Positions 51,038 to 60,861 of a stretch of 64,000 nucleotides of DNA are shown here, in pieces; positions within the stretch are counted from its first letter, which is position 1, and every line of letters begins with the position of its first letter. The DNA lies in the NCBI RefSeq assembly GCF_039534165.1, contig NZ_BAAAUX010000012.1, positions 62,001-126,000 on the forward strand, in the 5' to 3' direction. The notes beneath the pieces were generated by a model that made no database searches, was not told the origin of the DNA, and was given only the letters and a program-made list of their open reading frames with translations. The position numbers were made by a program, and so were the translations under genes. The DNA comes from Saccharopolyspora_D taberi (GTDB taxonomy: Bacteria > Actinomycetota > Actinomycetes > Mycobacteriales > Pseudonocardiaceae).

Positions 51038-54000
51038 GTGCGCGACTCCGGCAGCAAACGTCCTGCAACCGTCGGCTGGATCCGTCGTCTCTCCGCCGCC
51101 TGCTGGCGGCACCCAGCGTCGGTGCTGCTGGCGATCGGGGCCTCGGTGACCGCGGTCGGGCTGGAGGCGGCGGTCCCGCTGCTGACCAAGGTCGCGGTGG
51201 ACGACGCCGTCGGCGGCAGCACGGCGCAGCTGGGGTGGATCGTCGCCGCGCTGCTCGGCCTCGGCCTGTTCCGGTTCGCCGCCGCGTTCGTGCGCCGCTA
51301 CAGCGCGGGCCGCCTCGCGCTCGACGTGCAGCACGACCTGCGGCGCGCGGTGTTCGGGTCGGTGCAGCGCCTCGACGGCGGCAAGCAGGACGCGCTGCGC
51401 ACCGGCCAGGTCGTCTCGCGGTCGATCAGCGACCTGCAGATGGTCCACGCGCTGCTGTCGATGCTGCCGCTGGCCGCGGGCACCGTGGTGCTCGCGCTGT
51501 TCGCGATCCTGGCGATGCTGTGGCTCTCCCCGCTGCTCACCGTGGTCGCGCTGGTCGTCGCGCCGCTGATCGCCGTGGTGTCGGCGCACAGCAAGAAGAC
51601 GCTCTACCCCGCGACCTGGTCGGCCCAGCAGCGCGCCGCCGACATCGCCCAGCACGTCGAGGAGACCGTCACCGGCGTGCGGGTGGTCAAGGGCTTCGGC
51701 CAGGAGCGGCGCGAGGTCGCCCGGCTGGAGTCCGGGGCGCGCAGGCTGTTCGCCGAGCGGCTGCGGGCGGCGCGGATGACCTCGTTCCCGCAGGCCACGC
51801 TCACCGCGCTACCGGTCGCGGGCCAGGTCGGCGTGCTCGGCCTCGGCGGCTGGATGGCGTTGCAGGGCCAGGTGAGCCTGGGCACGTTCGTCGCCTTCGC
51901 CGGTTACGTGACGATGCTGGCCGGCCCCGCCCGGATGATCGCGGGCACGGTCATCCAGGCGCAGCTGGCGCGCGCGGGCGTGGAGCGGATCAACGACCTG
52001 ATCGACTCCCAGCCGGAGGTCCAGGACCGGCCGGACGCGGTCGTGCTGCCGGACGGGCCGCTGGAGGTGGAGCTCGACGAGGTCGGGTTCGGCTACACCC
52101 GGGACCAGCCGGTGCTTCGGTCGGCATCGCTGCGGGTGCGGCCCGGCGAGACAGTCGCGCTGGTCGGCCCGGCCGGGTCGGGCAAGTCGACGGTGTCGAT
52201 GCTGCTCCCCCGCTTCTACGACGTGCACCGCGGCGCGGTCCGGGTCGGCCCGGTCGGCGGCACCCCGCAGGACGTCCGCGACCTGCGGCTGGACTCGCTG
52301 CGATCGGCGATCGGGGTGGTGTTCGAGGAGGCTTTCCTGTTCTCCGACACCATCCGGGGCAACATCGCCTACGGCGTGCCGGACGCCTCCGAGGAGGCCG
52401 TGATCGCCGCCGCGAAGGCCGCCGAGGCGCACGAGTTCATCAGCGCGCTCCCCGACGGCTACGACACGCTGGTCGGCGAGCGCGGCCTGACGCTGTCCGG
52501 CGGTCAGCGCCAGCGCGTCGCCCTGGCCCGCGCCCTGCTGTCGGATCCGCGGATCCTGGTGCTCGACGACGCGACCTCCGCGGTCGACCCGACAACCGAG
52601 GCCGCCATCCACGAGACCCTGCGGTCGGTGACCGCGCAGCGCACGACGCTGCTGGTCGCGCACCGGCGCTCGACGCTTTCGCTGGCCGACCGGGTCGCCG
52701 TGCTCGACGAGGGCCGGGTCGTCGACGTCGGAACCCAGGAGGAGCTCCAGGAGCGCTGCGAGCTGTTCCGGTCGCTGCTGGCCGGGCCGGGCGAGTCGAT
52801 CGACGCCTGCCGGGAGGAGCTGGCCTGCCGGGAAGAGCTAACAGAGTCCGAGGGCGTCACGCCGGAGCTGTGGCCGCAGCCGCAGGAAGAGCCCGGCGCC
52901 ACCCGGCCCGCGCCCGAGCTGGCCGCCGGGATCGAGCGGCTGCCCGCGGCCACCGCCGAGCCGCGGCTGCCGGGCGTCGACGCGACCGCGCCGGACCCGG
53001 AGTTCCGGCTGGCCCGGCTGTTCCGCCCGATCCGCTGGGGACTGCTGCTCACGGTGCTGCTGGTCGCCGCCGACGCGCTGGCGCTGATCTCGCTGCCGAG
53101 CCTGATCCGGTTCGGCGTCGACGCCGGCGTGGGCACCGGCAGCCTGCCGACGCTGTGGACCGCGACCGCGCTGGCCGCCTGCGTCGTCTTGCTCGGCTGG
53201 GGCGTGGTCCGGCTGCAGACCGTGGTGACCGCCCGAACCGGCGAGACCCTGCTCTACCTGCTGCGCCTGCGCAGCTTCGCGCACCTGCAACGCCTCGGGC
53301 TGGACTTCTACGAGCGCGAGCTCGGCGGCCGGATCATGACCCGGATGACCACCGACGTCGACGCGCTGTCGTCGTTCCTGCAGACCGGACTGGCGACCGC
53401 GGTGGTCAGCGTGCTGGTCCTCACCGGCATCTCCGGCACCCTGATCGCCACCGATCCGTCGCTGGCGCTGGTCGCGCTGTCGGTGCTGCCGGTCCTGGTG
53501 GTGGCGACGATGATCTTCCGCAAGCTCTCGTCCACCGCGTACGCCGAGGCGCGCGAACGGGTCAGCACGGTCAACGCCGACATGCAGGAGAACGTCTCCG
53601 GCCTGCGGGTGGCGCAGGCGCACCGCCGCGAGCGGCACTCGGCGAAGGTGTTCGCCCAGCGCAGCGACGCCTACCGGCGCTCGCGCCTGCGCGCGCAGCG
53701 CTACATCGCCACGTACTTCCCGTTCGTGGCGCTGCTGTCGGAGATCGCCCAGGCGCTGGTGCTCGGCGTCGGGGCCGCGCGGGTCGCCGAAGGCGGTCTG
53801 ACCGCGGGCGTGCTGGTCGCGTTCCTGCTGTACCTGGGCCTGTTCTTCGCGCCGGTGCAGCAGCTGTCCAGCGTCTTCGACGGCTACCAGCAGGCGAAGG
53901 TCGGCCTGCGGCGCATCGGCGACCTGCTGCGCACGCCGACCTCGGTGCCCGCGGCGGCCGAGCCCGCGCCGGTGCCGGAGCGGCTGACCGGCGAGGTGGA

Positions 54001-54736
54001 GCTGCGGTCGGTGAGCTTCCGGTACCCGGGCACCGAGCGGCCCGCGCTGCGCGACGTGTCGCTGCGGGTGGCGCCGGGCGACACGGTCGCGCTGGTCGGG
54101 GCGACCGGGGCCGGGAAGTCGACGCTGGTCAAGCTGCTGGCCCGGTTCTACGACGCCACCGAGGGCGAGGTCCTGGTCGACGGGGTCGACGTCCGCCGCT
54201 ACGACCTGGCGGCCTTCCACCACCGGCTGGCGGTGGTGCCGCAGGAGGGGCACCTGTTCGCCGGGGACGTCGCGGCCAACATCGCCTACGGCAGGCCGGA
54301 CGCCACGCCGGAGGAGATCGAGCTGGCCGCGCGCTCGGTCGGCGCGCTCGCGGGCATCGCGATGCTGCCCGGCGGCTTCCGCCAGCACGTCGGCGAGCGG
54401 GGCCGCGGGCTGTCGGCCGGGCAGCGGCAGCTGGTCGCGCTGGCCCGCGCCGAGCTGGTCGACCCGGACCTGCTGCTGCTCGACGAGGCGACCGCCGCGC
54501 TGGACCCGGCGACCGAGTCGATGGTGGTGGCCGCCAGCGACCAGCTCGCCGCCAAGCGCACCACGTTCGTCGTCGCCCACCGGCTGGCCACCGCCGCCCG
54601 CGCGGACCGGATCGTGGTGGTCGACGACGGGCGGATCGTCGAGCAGGGCACGCACGCCGAGCTCATCGCGCTCGACGGGCACTACGCGCGGCTGTGGGCC
54701 GACACGGACACGGAGCGCGCCGCGGCAGCTTCGTAG
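51038..54736 (+). CDS. Fused ABC exporter with two TMD-NBD halves
   Basis: 1232 residues: membrane domain 1 (about 25-310), NBD1 (Walker A GPAGSGKST near 377), linker of about 60 acidic/proline-rich residues, membrane domain 2 (about 660-960), NBD2 (Walker A GATGAGKST near 1020). The two sites differ. NBD1 has LSGGQRQRVALARAL but Walker B ILVLDDATSAVD with Asp at the catalytic Glu position; NBD2 has normal LLLLDEATAALD but signature LSAGQ. So each composite site gets one weakened element, as in heterodimeric exporters. Similar fused proteins in mycobacteria export drugs and lipids. GTG start at 51038. Confidence 0.93.
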   Translation: MRDSGSKRPATVGWIRRLSAACWRHPASVLLAIGASVTAVGLEAAVPLLTKVAVDDAVGGSTAQLGWIVAALLGLGLFRFAAAFVRRYSAGRLALDVQHDLRRAVFGSVQRLDGGKQDALRTGQVVSRSISDLQMVHALLSMLPLAAGTVVLALFAILAMLWLSPLLTVVALVVAPLIAVVSAHSKKTLYPATWSAQQRAADIAQHVEETVTGVRVVKGFGQERREVARLESGARRLFAERLRAARMTSFPQATLTALPVAGQVGVLGLGGWMALQGQVSLGTFVAFAGYVTMLAGPARMIAGTVIQAQLARAGVERINDLIDSQPEVQDRPDAVVLPDGPLEVELDEVGFGYTRDQPVLRSASLRVRPGETVALVGPAGSGKSTVSMLLPRFYDVHRGAVRVGPVGGTPQDVRDLRLDSLRSAIGVVFEEAFLFSDTIRGNIAYGVPDASEEAVIAAAKAAEAHEFISALPDGYDTLVGERGLTLSGGQRQRVALARALLSDPRILVLDDATSAVDPTTEAAIHETLRSVTAQRTTLLVAHRRSTLSLADRVAVLDEGRVVDVGTQEELQERCELFRSLLAGPGESIDACREELACREELTESEGVTPELWPQPQEEPGATRPAPELAAGIERLPAATAEPRLPGVDATAPDPEFRLARLFRPIRWGLLLTVLLVAADALALISLPSLIRFGVDAGVGTGSLPTLWTATALAACVVLLGWGVVRLQTVVTARTGETLLYLLRLRSFAHLQRLGLDFYERELGGRIMTRMTTDVDALSSFLQTGLATAVVSVLVLTGISGTLIATDPSLALVALSVLPVLVVATMIFRKLSSTAYAEARERVSTVNADMQENVSGLRVAQAHRRERHSAKVFAQRSDAYRRSRLRAQRYIATYFPFVALLSEIAQALVLGVGAARVAEGGLTAGVLVAFLLYLGLFFAPVQQLSSVFDGYQQAKVGLRRIGDLLRTPTSVPAAAEPAPVPERLTGEVELRSVSFRYPGTERPALRDVSLRVAPGDTVALVGATGAGKSTLVKLLARFYDATEGEVLVDGVDVRRYDLAAFHHRLAVVPQEGHLFAGDVAANIAYGRPDATPEEIELAARSVGALAGIAMLPGGFRQHVGERGRGLSAGQRQLVALARAELVDPDLLLLDEATAALDPATESMVVAASDQLAAKRTTFVVAHRLATAARADRIVVVDDGRIVEQGTHAELIALDGHYARLWADTDTERAAAAS

Positions 54737-55054
54737 CGTGACGAAACGCGGGTGGATTTGTCCGCTTTTTGGGAACACCAGCCGAACGCGAAACGTCATA
54801 CTTAGTACGGACGACAACCCGTATGGAGTAGCACCAGGCGACGGCAGCGCCGTCGGCGGCGACGGAACGTTGACGAGGGCAGTGATCGTGCACAGGAATC
54901 GCCCGGGACGTGTCCAGGGGTTTCCTTATCGATTCTGTGACCATGTTCGCCAGACGAACAAACGTCCTGTTTACCAACCGCCCGAAACGGACCGCTAGCC
55001 TGGTACCCGAGTGTGTGTACATCACGAGCAGATGGATCGAGGCGAACGCCAGCC
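54737..55054. other. Promoter region upstream of kgd, no gene seen
   Basis: 318 bp with lower GC than its surroundings. It contains GTTCG-CCAGA-CGAAC (inverted repeat around 54948) and several T/A-rich blocks (TTATCGATTCTGTGACC, CTGTTTACC), consistent with the promoter and leader of kgd. I see no convincing reading frame. No terminator hairpin is evident behind the ABC gene. Confidence 0.5.
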
Positions 55055-58000
55055 GTGTCCAGCAGCAGCCCTGCGTCACAGTTCGGCCCCAACGAGTGGT
55101 TGATCGAGGAAATGTACGAGCAGTTCCTCAGCGATCCCACCTCCGTAGACTCGGCGTGGCACGAATTCTTCGCCGACTACAAGCCGGGCCAGGCAGCCAG
55201 TGAAACCTCCGCAGCCGCGGCCGGTGCGGCAGCGGCTCCGACCACGGCCACCGCGACCCGAGCGGCCGAGACCAACGGACAGGGCCCGATCACCCCGGCG
55301 CGGCCCAAGCCGGCAGAGCCCAAGCCCTCCCCGCAGGAGGCCGCCAAGGCTGCTCCGGTCAAGGAGGCCCCCGCGGGCGAGCAGAGCAAGCCGCTGCGCG
55401 GCGCGGCCGCGGCGATCGCGAAGAACATGGAGCAGTCGCTGACCGTGCCGACCGCGACCAGCGTGCGCGCGGTGCCGGCCAAGCTGCTGTTCGACAACCG
55501 GATCGTCATCAACAACCACCTCAAGCGGAACAAGGGCGGGAAGGTCTCCTTCACGCACCTCATCGGCTACGCGCTGATCCGGGCGCTCAAGAGCCACCCG
55601 GACATGAACCGGCACTACGGCGAGGACGCCAAGGGCAAGCCCGCCGTCGTCACCCCCGAGCACGTCAACCTCGGCCTGGCCATCGACATGCCGGCCAAGG
55701 ACGGCTCGCGCAGCCTCGTCGTCGCCTCCATCAAGGGCTGCGAGGAGATGACCTTCCAGCAGTTCTGGCAGGCCTACGAGGACATCATCCGCAAGGCCCG
55801 CAACAGCGCGCTGACCGCGGACGACTTCTCCGGCACCACGATCTCGCTGACCAACCCGGGCCCGTCGGGCACCAACCACTCGGTGCCGCGGCTGACCAAG
55901 GGCCAGAGCGCGATCATCGGCGTCGGCGCGATGGACTACCCCGCCGAGTTCCAGGGCGCCAGCGAGAAGACGCTGGTCGACATGGGGATCAGCAAGATCG
56001 TCACGCTGACCTCCACCTACGACCACCGGGTCATCCAGGGCGCGGAGTCCGGCGACTTCCTGCGCACCGTGCACAAGCTGCTGCTGGGCGAGGACCGCTT
56101 CTACGACGACATCTTCACGTCGCTGCGGATCCCCTACGAGCCGGTGCGCTGGACGCAGGACATCCCCGAGGGCGCGGTCGACAAGACCGCCCGGGTGCTT
56201 GAGCTGATCGACGCCTACCGCACCCGCGGCCACCTGATGGCCGACATCGACCCGCTGAACTACCGCCAGCGGCGGCACGAGGACCTCGACGTCCTCTCGC
56301 ACAGCCTGACCCTGTGGGACCTGGACCGGGAGTTCGCCGTCGGCGGCTTCGCCGGCCAGGAGCACATGCGGCTGCGCGACGTGCTGGGCGTGCTGCGCGA
56401 CTCGTACTGCCGGACCGTCGGCGTCGAGTACATGCACATCCTCGAACCCGACGAGCGGGAGTGGCTGCAGAACCGGGTCGAGAAGCCGCACACCAAGCCG
56501 GACCCGACCGAGCAGAAGTACATCCTGTCCAAGCTCAACGCGGCCGAGGCGTTCGAGACCTTCCTGCAGACCAAGTACGTCGGCCAGAAGCGCTTCTCGC
56601 TGGAGGGCGCCGAGACCGTGGTGCCGCTGCTGGACGCGGTGCTCGACACCGCCGCCGCCTCCGAGCTGGACGAGGTCGTCATCGGCATGCCGCACCGCGG
56701 CAGGCTCAACGTGCTGGCCAACATCGTCGGCAAGCCGATCTCGCAGATCTTCCGCGAGTTCGAGGGCAACCTGGATCCGGGCCAGGCGCACGGTTCCGGT
56801 GACGTGAAGTACCACCTCGGCGCCGAGGGCAAGTACTTCCGGATGTTCGGCGACGGCGAGACCAAGGTGTCGCTGACCTCGAACCCCTCGCACCTGGAGG
56901 CCGTGGACCCGGTGCTGGAGGGCATCGTCCGCGCCAAGCAGGACATCCTGGACAAGGGCCAGGAGGGCTTCACGGTGCTGCCGGTGCTGCTGCACGGCGA
57001 CGCCGCGTTCGCCGGTCAGGGCGTGGTCGCCGAGACGCTGAACCTGTCGCTGCTGCGCGGTTACCGCACCGGCGGCACGGTGCACGTGATCGTCAACAAC
57101 CAGGTCGGCTACACCACCGCCCCGGAGCACTCCCGGTCGAGCAAGTACTCCACCGACGTGGCGAAGATGATCGGCGCGCCGGTCTTCCACGTCAACGGCG
57201 ACGACCCCGAGGCCTGCGTCTGGGTCGCCCGGCTGGCCGTGGAGTACCGCCAGGCGTTCGGCAAGGACGTCGTGATCGACATGATCTGCTACCGCCGCCG
57301 CGGTCACAACGAGGGCGACGACCCGTCGATGACGCAGCCTGCGATGTACGACGCGATCGACAAGATGCGCAGCGTCCGCAAGACCTACACCGAGGCCCTG
57401 ATCGGCCGCGGTGACATCACGGTCGAGGAAGCGGAGAAGGCGCTCAAGGACTACGCCAGCCAGCTGGAGCACGTGTTCAACGAGGTCCGCGAGCTGGAGA
57501 AGCACCCGCCGGAGCCGAGCCCGTCGGTGGAGTCCGAGCAGACGGTCCCGCAGGGTCTCAACACCGCGATCTCCGACGAGCTGCTGCTGCGGATCGCCGA
57601 CTCGCACGTCAACCTGCCGGAGGGCTTCAGCCCGCACTCGCGGGTCAAGCCGGTGCTGGAGCGGCGCGCGAAGATGGCCCGCGAGGGCGGCATCGACTGG
57701 GCGTTCGGCGAGCTGCTGGCGTTCGGCTCGCTGGCCGCCGACGGCCGCATGGTGCGGCTGACCGGTCAGGACAGCCGTCGCGGCACGTTCACCCAGCGGC
57801 ACTCGGTGCTCATCGACCGCAAGACCGGCGCCGAGTACACCCCGCTGCAGAACCTGAGCGACGACCAGGCGAAGTTCCTGGTCTACGACTCGGCGCTGTC
57901 GGAGTTCGCGGCGATGGGCTTCGAGTACGGCTACTCGGTGGCCAACCCCGACGCCCTGGTGCTGTGGGAGGCGCAGTTCGGCGACTTCTTCAACGGCGCG

Positions 58001-58720
58001 CAGTCGATCATCGACGAGTTCATCTCCTCCGGTGAGGCCAAGTGGGGCCAGCGCTCCGACGTGGTCCTGCTGCTGCCGCACGGCCACGAGGGCCAGGGGC
58101 CGGACCACACCTCCGGCCGCATCGAGCGCTGGTTGCAGCTGTGCGCCGAGGGCTCGATGACGGTGTCGATGCCGTCGACCCCGGCGAACTACTTCCACCT
58201 GCTGCGGCGGCACGCGCTGGACGGCATCCACCGCCCCCTGGTGGTGTTCACGCCGAAGTCGATGCTGCGCCTGAAGGCCGCGAGCAGCCCGGTCGAGGAC
58301 TTCACCCAGGGCAAGTTCACCTCGGTGATCGACGACCCGGCCCAGCCGGACCCGGCGTCGGTGCGCCGCCTGGTGCTGTGCACCGGCAAGCTCTACTACG
58401 AGCTGGCGGCGGAGAAGGCCAAGCAGGGCCACGACGACACCGCCATCGCCCGACTGGAGCAGCTGTACCCGCTGCCGCACCGCAAGCTGGGCAGGCTGCT
58501 GGAGCGCTACCCGAACGCCACCGACATCCGCTGGGTCCAGGAGGAACCGGCGAACCAGGGTGCGTGGCCGTTCCTGGGCCTGGCGCTGCCGGAGCTGTTC
58601 CCGGAGCGGATGACCGGGCTCAAGCGGGTGTCGCGGCGCGCGATGGCCGCCCCGGCGACCGGTCTGGCCAAGGTGCACGAGGTCGAGCAGGCCGAGGTCG
58701 TGGCGGGCGCCTTCGCCTGA
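55055..58720 (+). CDS. kgd: Multifunctional 2-oxoglutarate decarboxylase/dehydrogenase (Kgd)
   Basis: 1221 residues from GTG at 55055, giving the usual N-terminus SSSSPASQFGPNEWLIEEMY. The parts in order are: E1 N-terminal segment (1-40); alanine/proline linker (about 50-115); dihydrolipoyl-succinyltransferase-like catalytic domain (about 120-350) with the catalytic histidine in TYDHRVIQG near 324; the ThDP-dependent E1 domain with MPHRGRLNVLANIVGKP and YRRRGHNEGDDPSMTQP (about 750); and the transketolase-like C-terminal half. This E2/E1 fusion is the actinobacterial form, joining with AceF-bound lipoyl groups in the TCA cycle. In the family it is inhibited by GarA and activated by acetyl-CoA; not visible here. 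Confidence 0.97.
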   Translation: MSSSSPASQFGPNEWLIEEMYEQFLSDPTSVDSAWHEFFADYKPGQAASETSAAAAGAAAAPTTATATRAAETNGQGPITPARPKPAEPKPSPQEAAKAAPVKEAPAGEQSKPLRGAAAAIAKNMEQSLTVPTATSVRAVPAKLLFDNRIVINNHLKRNKGGKVSFTHLIGYALIRALKSHPDMNRHYGEDAKGKPAVVTPEHVNLGLAIDMPAKDGSRSLVVASIKGCEEMTFQQFWQAYEDIIRKARNSALTADDFSGTTISLTNPGPSGTNHSVPRLTKGQSAIIGVGAMDYPAEFQGASEKTLVDMGISKIVTLTSTYDHRVIQGAESGDFLRTVHKLLLGEDRFYDDIFTSLRIPYEPVRWTQDIPEGAVDKTARVLELIDAYRTRGHLMADIDPLNYRQRRHEDLDVLSHSLTLWDLDREFAVGGFAGQEHMRLRDVLGVLRDSYCRTVGVEYMHILEPDEREWLQNRVEKPHTKPDPTEQKYILSKLNAAEAFETFLQTKYVGQKRFSLEGAETVVPLLDAVLDTAAASELDEVVIGMPHRGRLNVLANIVGKPISQIFREFEGNLDPGQAHGSGDVKYHLGAEGKYFRMFGDGETKVSLTSNPSHLEAVDPVLEGIVRAKQDILDKGQEGFTVLPVLLHGDAAFAGQGVVAETLNLSLLRGYRTGGTVHVIVNNQVGYTTAPEHSRSSKYSTDVAKMIGAPVFHVNGDDPEACVWVARLAVEYRQAFGKDVVIDMICYRRRGHNEGDDPSMTQPAMYDAIDKMRSVRKTYTEALIGRGDITVEEAEKALKDYASQLEHVFNEVRELEKHPPEPSPSVESEQTVPQGLNTAISDELLLRIADSHVNLPEGFSPHSRVKPVLERRAKMAREGGIDWAFGELLAFGSLAADGRMVRLTGQDSRRGTFTQRHSVLIDRKTGAEYTPLQNLSDDQAKFLVYDSALSEFAAMGFEYGYSVANPDALVLWEAQFGDFFNGAQSIIDEFISSGEAKWGQRSDVVLLLPHGHEGQGPDHTSGRIERWLQLCAEGSMTVSMPSTPANYFHLLRRHALDGIHRPLVVFTPKSMLRLKAASSPVEDFTQGKFTSVIDDPAQPDPASVRRLVLCTGKLYYELAAEKAKQGHDDTAIARLEQLYPLPHRKLGRLLERYPNATDIRWVQEEPANQGAWPFLGLALPELFPERMTGLKRVSRRAMAAPATGLAKVHEVEQAEVVAGAFA

Positions 58721-58734
58721 TCCACGCGCGGCTC

Positions 58735-58770
58735 GGGGCCGCCGGTTCCTCCGGGGACCGGCGGCCCCTT
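58735..58770 (+). terminator. Terminator after kgd
   Basis: GGGGCCGCCGGTTCC (58735-58749) pairs with GGGACCGGCGGCCCC (58754-58768), one G-T wobble, four-base loop, then TT. It starts 15 bases after the kgd stop. Confidence 0.85.
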
Positions 58771-58888
58771 CGCGTCCGGATCCGGACGACAACCTGTCCG
58801 TTATCGGATGGGGCCTGTCGTCGTGATCAGGAACCGGCACGGTGGTTCCCGGAACGGCCCTCCCGCGGCGGACCATGGAGGAGGGGGC

Positions 58889-59308
58889 GTGCAGGACCCC
58901 GACGAGTGGCAGGCGAAGGGCGTGCACTGGCACGTCTTCGCCGAGCCGCGCGACGGCTGCGCGGGCCCCGGCAGCAGGCGGCGGGACCGGCTGCGCCAGA
59001 CCCCGCTCGCGGTGCTGCGCACGCCGGAGGAGGTCACCGACTGGATCGCCGGGATGGTGCGCGAGCACGCCGACCGCCGCCACGTGCGGCTGATCGGCCC
59101 GCGCGGCGGCGTCGGCCAGGTCGGCGACGACGGCCACATCGAGCACGACGTGCACCAGAACCTCGACGTCGTCTGCCGCGGCGACTCGCTCTACGTCGAC
59201 ATCGCGCGGGAGAACGACCGGTTGCAGCTGTGGGCCGAGGCGGTCACCGCCGACGAGTGCCCCGACGGCACGCACGACCAGGACGCGGCGTCGGCCCAGC
59301 TCGGCTGA
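58889..59308 (+). CDS. Hypothetical protein, 139 aa
   Basis: Starts at GTG 58889, directly behind GGAGGAGGGG; the longer frame from 58808 is less likely. Mixed alpha/beta look with KGVHWHVFAEPRDG, LIGPRGGVGQVGDDGHIEHD and DSLYVDIARENDRLQLWAE. No signal peptide, no membrane segment and only a few cysteines. I do not recognise a family; a small cytoplasmic protein found next to kgd. Function unknown. Confidence 0.7.
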   Translation: MQDPDEWQAKGVHWHVFAEPRDGCAGPGSRRRDRLRQTPLAVLRTPEEVTDWIAGMVREHADRRHVRLIGPRGGVGQVGDDGHIEHDVHQNLDVVCRGDSLYVDIARENDRLQLWAEAVTADECPDGTHDQDAASAQLG

Positions 59309-59399
59309 CCGGCGCCACCCCTGCCTGATCGCGTTCGGAAACGGGTCTTACTCTGCTGGTCTGCCGCTGAGAGCAGGCCTGGAGAACAGAGGAGGACCG

Positions 59400-59576
59400 G
59401 TGTACTTCACCGACCGTGGCATCGAAGAGCTCGAAGAGCGTCGCGGTGATGATGAGGTGACCCTGGCTTGGGTCGCCGACCGGATGCGCGCCTTCGTCGA
59501 CCTCAACCCGGACTTCGAGGACGCCACCGAACGGCTGGCGACGTTCCTCGCCCGTGACGACTCCGACGAGGACTGA
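59400..59576 (+). CDS. Small conserved acidic protein (DUF6104-like)
   Basis: 58 residues from GTG at 59400 with GGAGGACC just before. Begins VYFTDRGIEELEERRGDDEV and ends in an acidic stretch after FVDLNPDFEDATERLATFLA. I recognise it as a short protein widespread in Streptomyces and relatives, of unknown function (called DUF6104 in my recollection). Fully helical, cytoplasmic. The conserved DLNPDFE between two helices is probably functional. Confidence 0.82.
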   Translation: MYFTDRGIEELEERRGDDEVTLAWVADRMRAFVDLNPDFEDATERLATFLARDDSDED

Positions 59577-59616
59577 TTCACCGCCGGAACCCGCCCCGGC
59601 TGCGGGGCGTGGTCGA

Positions 59617-59654
59617 TTTCGACGCGAATTGACGCCTGTCGATTTGCGTCGAAA
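59617..59654. promoter_or_regulatory. Inverted repeat TTTCGACGC/GCGTCGAAA upstream of tdh
   Basis: TTTCGACGC (59617-59625) and GCGTCGAAA (59646-59654) are exact partners across 20 bases. It lies 40 bases after the small-gene stop and 176 bases before the tdh start. It could be a regulator site or a hairpin ending the small transcript. The rest of the 253-bp gap shows nothing else. Confidence 0.4.
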
Positions 59655-59829
59655 CTCGACGGTCACCTGATCCCGGGAAGCCCGTTCAGGTGGACTCCCG
59701 TCACCAGCTGTTCCTGTGCAGCTGCGCTAACCAGCCAGTGCAGAAAGTCGCGATGGACCTGCCGGTCCCGACCCGCGAGACTCCCATTCGGCCGCCGGAG
59801 CCGTCGGCCTGCTTGAACTGGGAGGCACC

Positions 59830-60861
59830 TTGCGCGCACTGGTGAAGACCTCGCCCGCGCCCGGCCTGGAACTGACCGAGCTGCCCGACCCCGCGCCCGG
59901 TCCGAACGACGTCGTGGTCCGGGTGCTGCGGACCGGGATCTGCGGAACCGACCTGCACATCGCGTCCTGGGACGAGTGGGCGGCCCGGACGGTGCCGACG
60001 CCGCTGGTCGTCGGCCACGAGTTCGCGGGCGAGGTGGTCGCCGTCGGCTCCGCCGTGACCCAGGCCGAGGTCGGCGACTTCGTCAGCGGCGAGGGCCACC
60101 TGGTCTGCGGCCAGTGCCGGAACTGCCGCGCGGGCAGGCGGCACCTGTGCGCACACACCAGGGGTCTCGGCGTGCACCACAACGGCGCGTTCGCCGAGTA
60201 CGCGGTGCTGCCGGAGCAGAACGTGTGGGTGCACCGCGATCCGGTCGACCCGGACGTCGCGGCGATCTTCGACCCGTTCGGCAACGCCGTGCACACCGCG
60301 CTGAGCTTCCCGGTCGTCGGCGAGGACGTGCTGATCACCGGTGCGGGCCCGATCGGGCTGATGGCCGCGGCGGTCGCCAAGCACGCCGGGGCCCGCAACG
60401 TGGTGATCACCGACATCAGCGAGCACCGGCTGGAGCTGGCCCGCCGGGTCGGCGTGGACCTCGCGGTCAACGTCGCCGAGACCGGGATCGCCGACGCGCA
60501 GCGCGAACTCGGCATGACCGAGGGCTTCGACGTCGCGATGGAGGTCTCCGGTCAGCCGTCGGCCATGCGGGAGACGATCGAGAACATGGCGCACGGCGGC
60601 CGGATCGCCCTGCTCGGGCTGCCCGCCGAGGACTTCGGCGTGGACTGGGGCTCGGTGGTGCTCAAGATGATCACGGTCAAGGGCATCTACGGCAGGGAGA
60701 TGTTCGAGACCTGGTACTCGATGTCGGTGCTGCTGCAGGCCGGGCTCGACCTCTCGCCGGTGATCACCCACCGGTTCCCCTACACCCGCCACGAAGAGGC
60801 GTTCGAGACCGCGCGTGCCGGGCGCTGCGGCAAGGTCATTCTGGATTGGACGGTGCGCTAG
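59830..60861 (+). CDS. tdh: L-threonine 3-dehydrogenase
   Basis: 343 residues, TTG start behind GGAGGC. Zinc-dependent medium-chain dehydrogenase. Catalytic zinc ligands Cys38, His63 and Glu64 (GICGTDLH, VGHEFAG), with Thr40 and His43 of the proton relay. Structural zinc cysteines 93, 96, 99, 107 are in CGQCRNCRAGRRHLC. The NAD motif ITGAGPIGLMAAAVAKHAGA follows. It oxidises threonine to 2-amino-3-ketobutyrate, which the next gene's product splits. The two genes are adjacent without a gap. Confidence 0.95.
   Translation: MRALVKTSPAPGLELTELPDPAPGPNDVVVRVLRTGICGTDLHIASWDEWAARTVPTPLVVGHEFAGEVVAVGSAVTQAEVGDFVSGEGHLVCGQCRNCRAGRRHLCAHTRGLGVHHNGAFAEYAVLPEQNVWVHRDPVDPDVAAIFDPFGNAVHTALSFPVVGEDVLITGAGPIGLMAAAVAKHAGARNVVITDISEHRLELARRVGVDLAVNVAETGIADAQRELGMTEGFDVAMEVSGQPSAMRETIENMAHGGRIALLGLPAEDFGVDWGSVVLKMITVKGIYGREMFETWYSMSVLLQAGLDLSPVITHRFPYTRHEEAFETARAGRCGKVILDWTVR

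Noticed and set aside
54948..54962. GTTCG-CCAGA-CGAAC as a LexA/SOS box upstream of kgd
   Set aside because: The actinobacterial SOS box has GAAC before GTTC; here the half-sites are in the opposite order.
55076..59275. 1399-codon antisense frame opposite kgd
   Set aside because: Shadow frame of a very GC-rich gene; the plus strand encodes an unmistakable Kgd, and the antisense product has no domain features.
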